Positions 62,755-64,000 of a stretch of 64,000 nt of DNA are shown piece after piece (position 1 is the first letter of the stretch; every line of letters starts with the position of its first letter). Location: the NCBI GenBank assembly GCA_025093555.1, contig JAIWNF010000022.1:186001-250000 (forward strand). The letters run 5' to 3'. The notes beneath the pieces were generated by a model. The model ran no database searches, was not told where the DNA came from, and worked only from the letters and a program-made list of their open reading frames with translations. The DNA is from Circinella umbellata. Its lineage: Eukaryota; Mucoromycota; Mucoromycetes; Mucorales; Lichtheimiaceae. The position numbers and the translations under genes are program-made.

Positions 62755-64000
62755 ATGGCAGACAGTGAATTTGTAAGTTTTTTTTACTGCTTCATTCTGT
62801 TGTTATTAATATATGAGATTGTGCACAGCAAACAGCGTTATTTATTAACTATCATCTACTGCTGATTTTTGTCACTGTTCTACTTACATATTATAGACAC
62901 CAATAGCCCCGGGCACTCCAGGTAATCATTTGAATAGAATTAACAAAGCAACCTGATAAATATTTTGAAGAGATTCGGTTAAATGGCTAACTTAATATTC
63001 AAACGAAAAACGGAATTTTTAGTACCTGTTTTCCGTAGTGATAGTGGATTACAGCTCCATGTACATCCACATATAAAAGATCAACCTCCTCCAGATTATG
63101 TCTTATCTAATTGTAAATATAATATATTTTTATCATAATATCATGGTAGTAATAATAGTAACTTAAAATAAAATGTTGTCAATTAAAACAGGTCAAGGAC
63201 GTAAGCGAGCTTTGTTGATTGGTATCAATTATATTGATACACAACATGAACTTAAAGGTTTGTGTACCACCAAACAAAAAAAGGGGGTTGGATACCCGAT
63301 ACTTTGTGTTCAGTATCCGAATTAAAATTTAACATTATTATATTATTTAGGTTGTATAAACGATGTACATAACATTAAAGAATTTTTGATGGATTTATAT
63401 AATTTTCAAGAGGTAAGTAAAGAGCACATTTATAAGTTGTACAAAAGCAGTAGATAGATATTTTCATACAATCAGACTCTGACTATTCCATGACGGGGAT
63501 TTTCAATAGGAAGACATAAGGATTTTGACGGATGATCAAACTGATGATCCACTTCGAATGCCGACACGAGTGAACATTTTGACTTCAATGCAATGGCTTG
63601 TGGAAGATGCTGAAGAGAACGACTCGTACGTAAAAAATCCCTTTTTGATAGAATATTGATATAACTTCGGTTGAAATTTTGATGAATATATATTTTGGAC
63701 TGGATATAATAGATTCTTTCTACATTTCAGTGGTCATGGTGGTAGAGTCAAGGATATGAGTGGTGATGAATATGATGGATTCGAGTAAGCTCATAATCAT
63801 ACAATTTATTATTATATCTATCTTATACTTTTGGATATTGATTAAAGGATATTGATGCTTATTACTCTATAGTGAAACAATTTATCCTCTTGATTTTGAT
63901 CGCTATGACGGCGACTCGGGACAAATTATCGACGATGTAAGTAACATGCCTTCCCAAGTGTATAATAAAACAAAAAGTAAATTTAAAAAATAACGTCGAA
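62755..64000 (+). CDS. Metacaspase (5' part, cut by the window edge)
   Basis: Eight exons are visible (62755-62772, 62897-62921, 63023-63112, 63192-63257, 63351-63412, 63510-63625, 63713-63784, 63873-63936), coding 171 residues; a GTAAGT donor at 63937 shows that the gene runs past the edge. Metacaspases are Arg/Lys-specific Cys peptidases linked to protein quality control and cell death. Seen: a short N-terminal extension with Pro ([21 protein letters not shown]), the p20 start [38 protein letters not shown], and the catalytic His in [10 protein letters not shown] (H134). [18 protein letters not shown] follows; this stretch precedes the catalytic Cys block, which lies beyond the window. The ATG in the 18-nt first exon is the only upstream start. 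The short prodomain lacks the long Gln-rich repeats of many yeast forms. Confidence 0.93.

Overview
The window reads as nuclear DNA of an early-diverging, AT-rich filamentous fungus, most likely Mucoromycota and probably Mucorales. The evidence is about two-thirds A+T, many short introns (mostly 50-150 nt) with GTAAGT/GTATGT donors and TAG/CAG acceptors, a fungal gene repertoire (Kre9/Knh1-type wall protein, urate oxidase, flippase-type AGC kinase, Zn2Cys6 factor, metacaspase) and asparagine/serine/threonine-rich low complexity. The species is an inference. All exon models were spliced by hand; each keeps frame through every junction.

Layout. 0-1.1 kb: a secreted, GPI-type Kre9/Knh1-domain protein (+). 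1.1-6.6 kb: gene desert. 6.6-11.6 kb: two convergent peroxisomal oxidases, urate oxidase (+) and acyl-CoA oxidase (-), both ending in the PTS1 tripeptide AKL. 13.8-15.7 kb: a TPR chaperone resembling yeast Acl4 (+). 20.2-21.0 kb: a single-Myb/SANT factor (+) inside long noncoding flanks. 23.8-26.4 kb: mitoribosomal protein mL46 (+), convergent with an unrecognised coiled-coil/Cys4 protein (-). 28.5-33.7 kb: a tight tandem cluster on the + strand of a gamma-glutamylcyclotransferase-like protein, seipin and actin-related protein 2. 35.3-37.9 kb: an Fpk1/nrc-2-type AGC kinase (-). 39.5-42.0 kb: a UBXN4-type UBX protein (+). 43.5-44.6 kb: histone H1 (-). 48.5-50.2 kb: branched-chain 2-oxoacid dehydrogenase E1 alpha (-). 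50.2-55.9 kb: a second desert that carries a poly(A)-tailed retroposed insertion with target-site duplication, a minisatellite and a decayed coding-like stretch. 55.9-60.4 kb: a small transmembrane protein and a 923-residue Zn2Cys6 factor (+). 62.8 kb to the end: a type I-like metacaspase cut by the window edge (+).

Functionally these are mainly housekeeping genes: peroxisomal purine and fatty-acid oxidation, lipid droplets (seipin), membrane asymmetry (flippase kinase), ER-associated degradation (UBX), actin branching (Arp2), chromatin (H1), ribosome biogenesis (Acl4) and mitochondrial translation and amino-acid catabolism (mL46, E1 alpha). I see no biosynthetic cluster, CRISPR array, rRNA or confident tRNA, and no clear new multi-gene system. 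The best unexplained signals are the retroposon near 51.9 kb, the high density of the palindrome TACGTA in noncoding DNA, several GC-richer coding-like islands in the deserts, and two protein genes I cannot assign.
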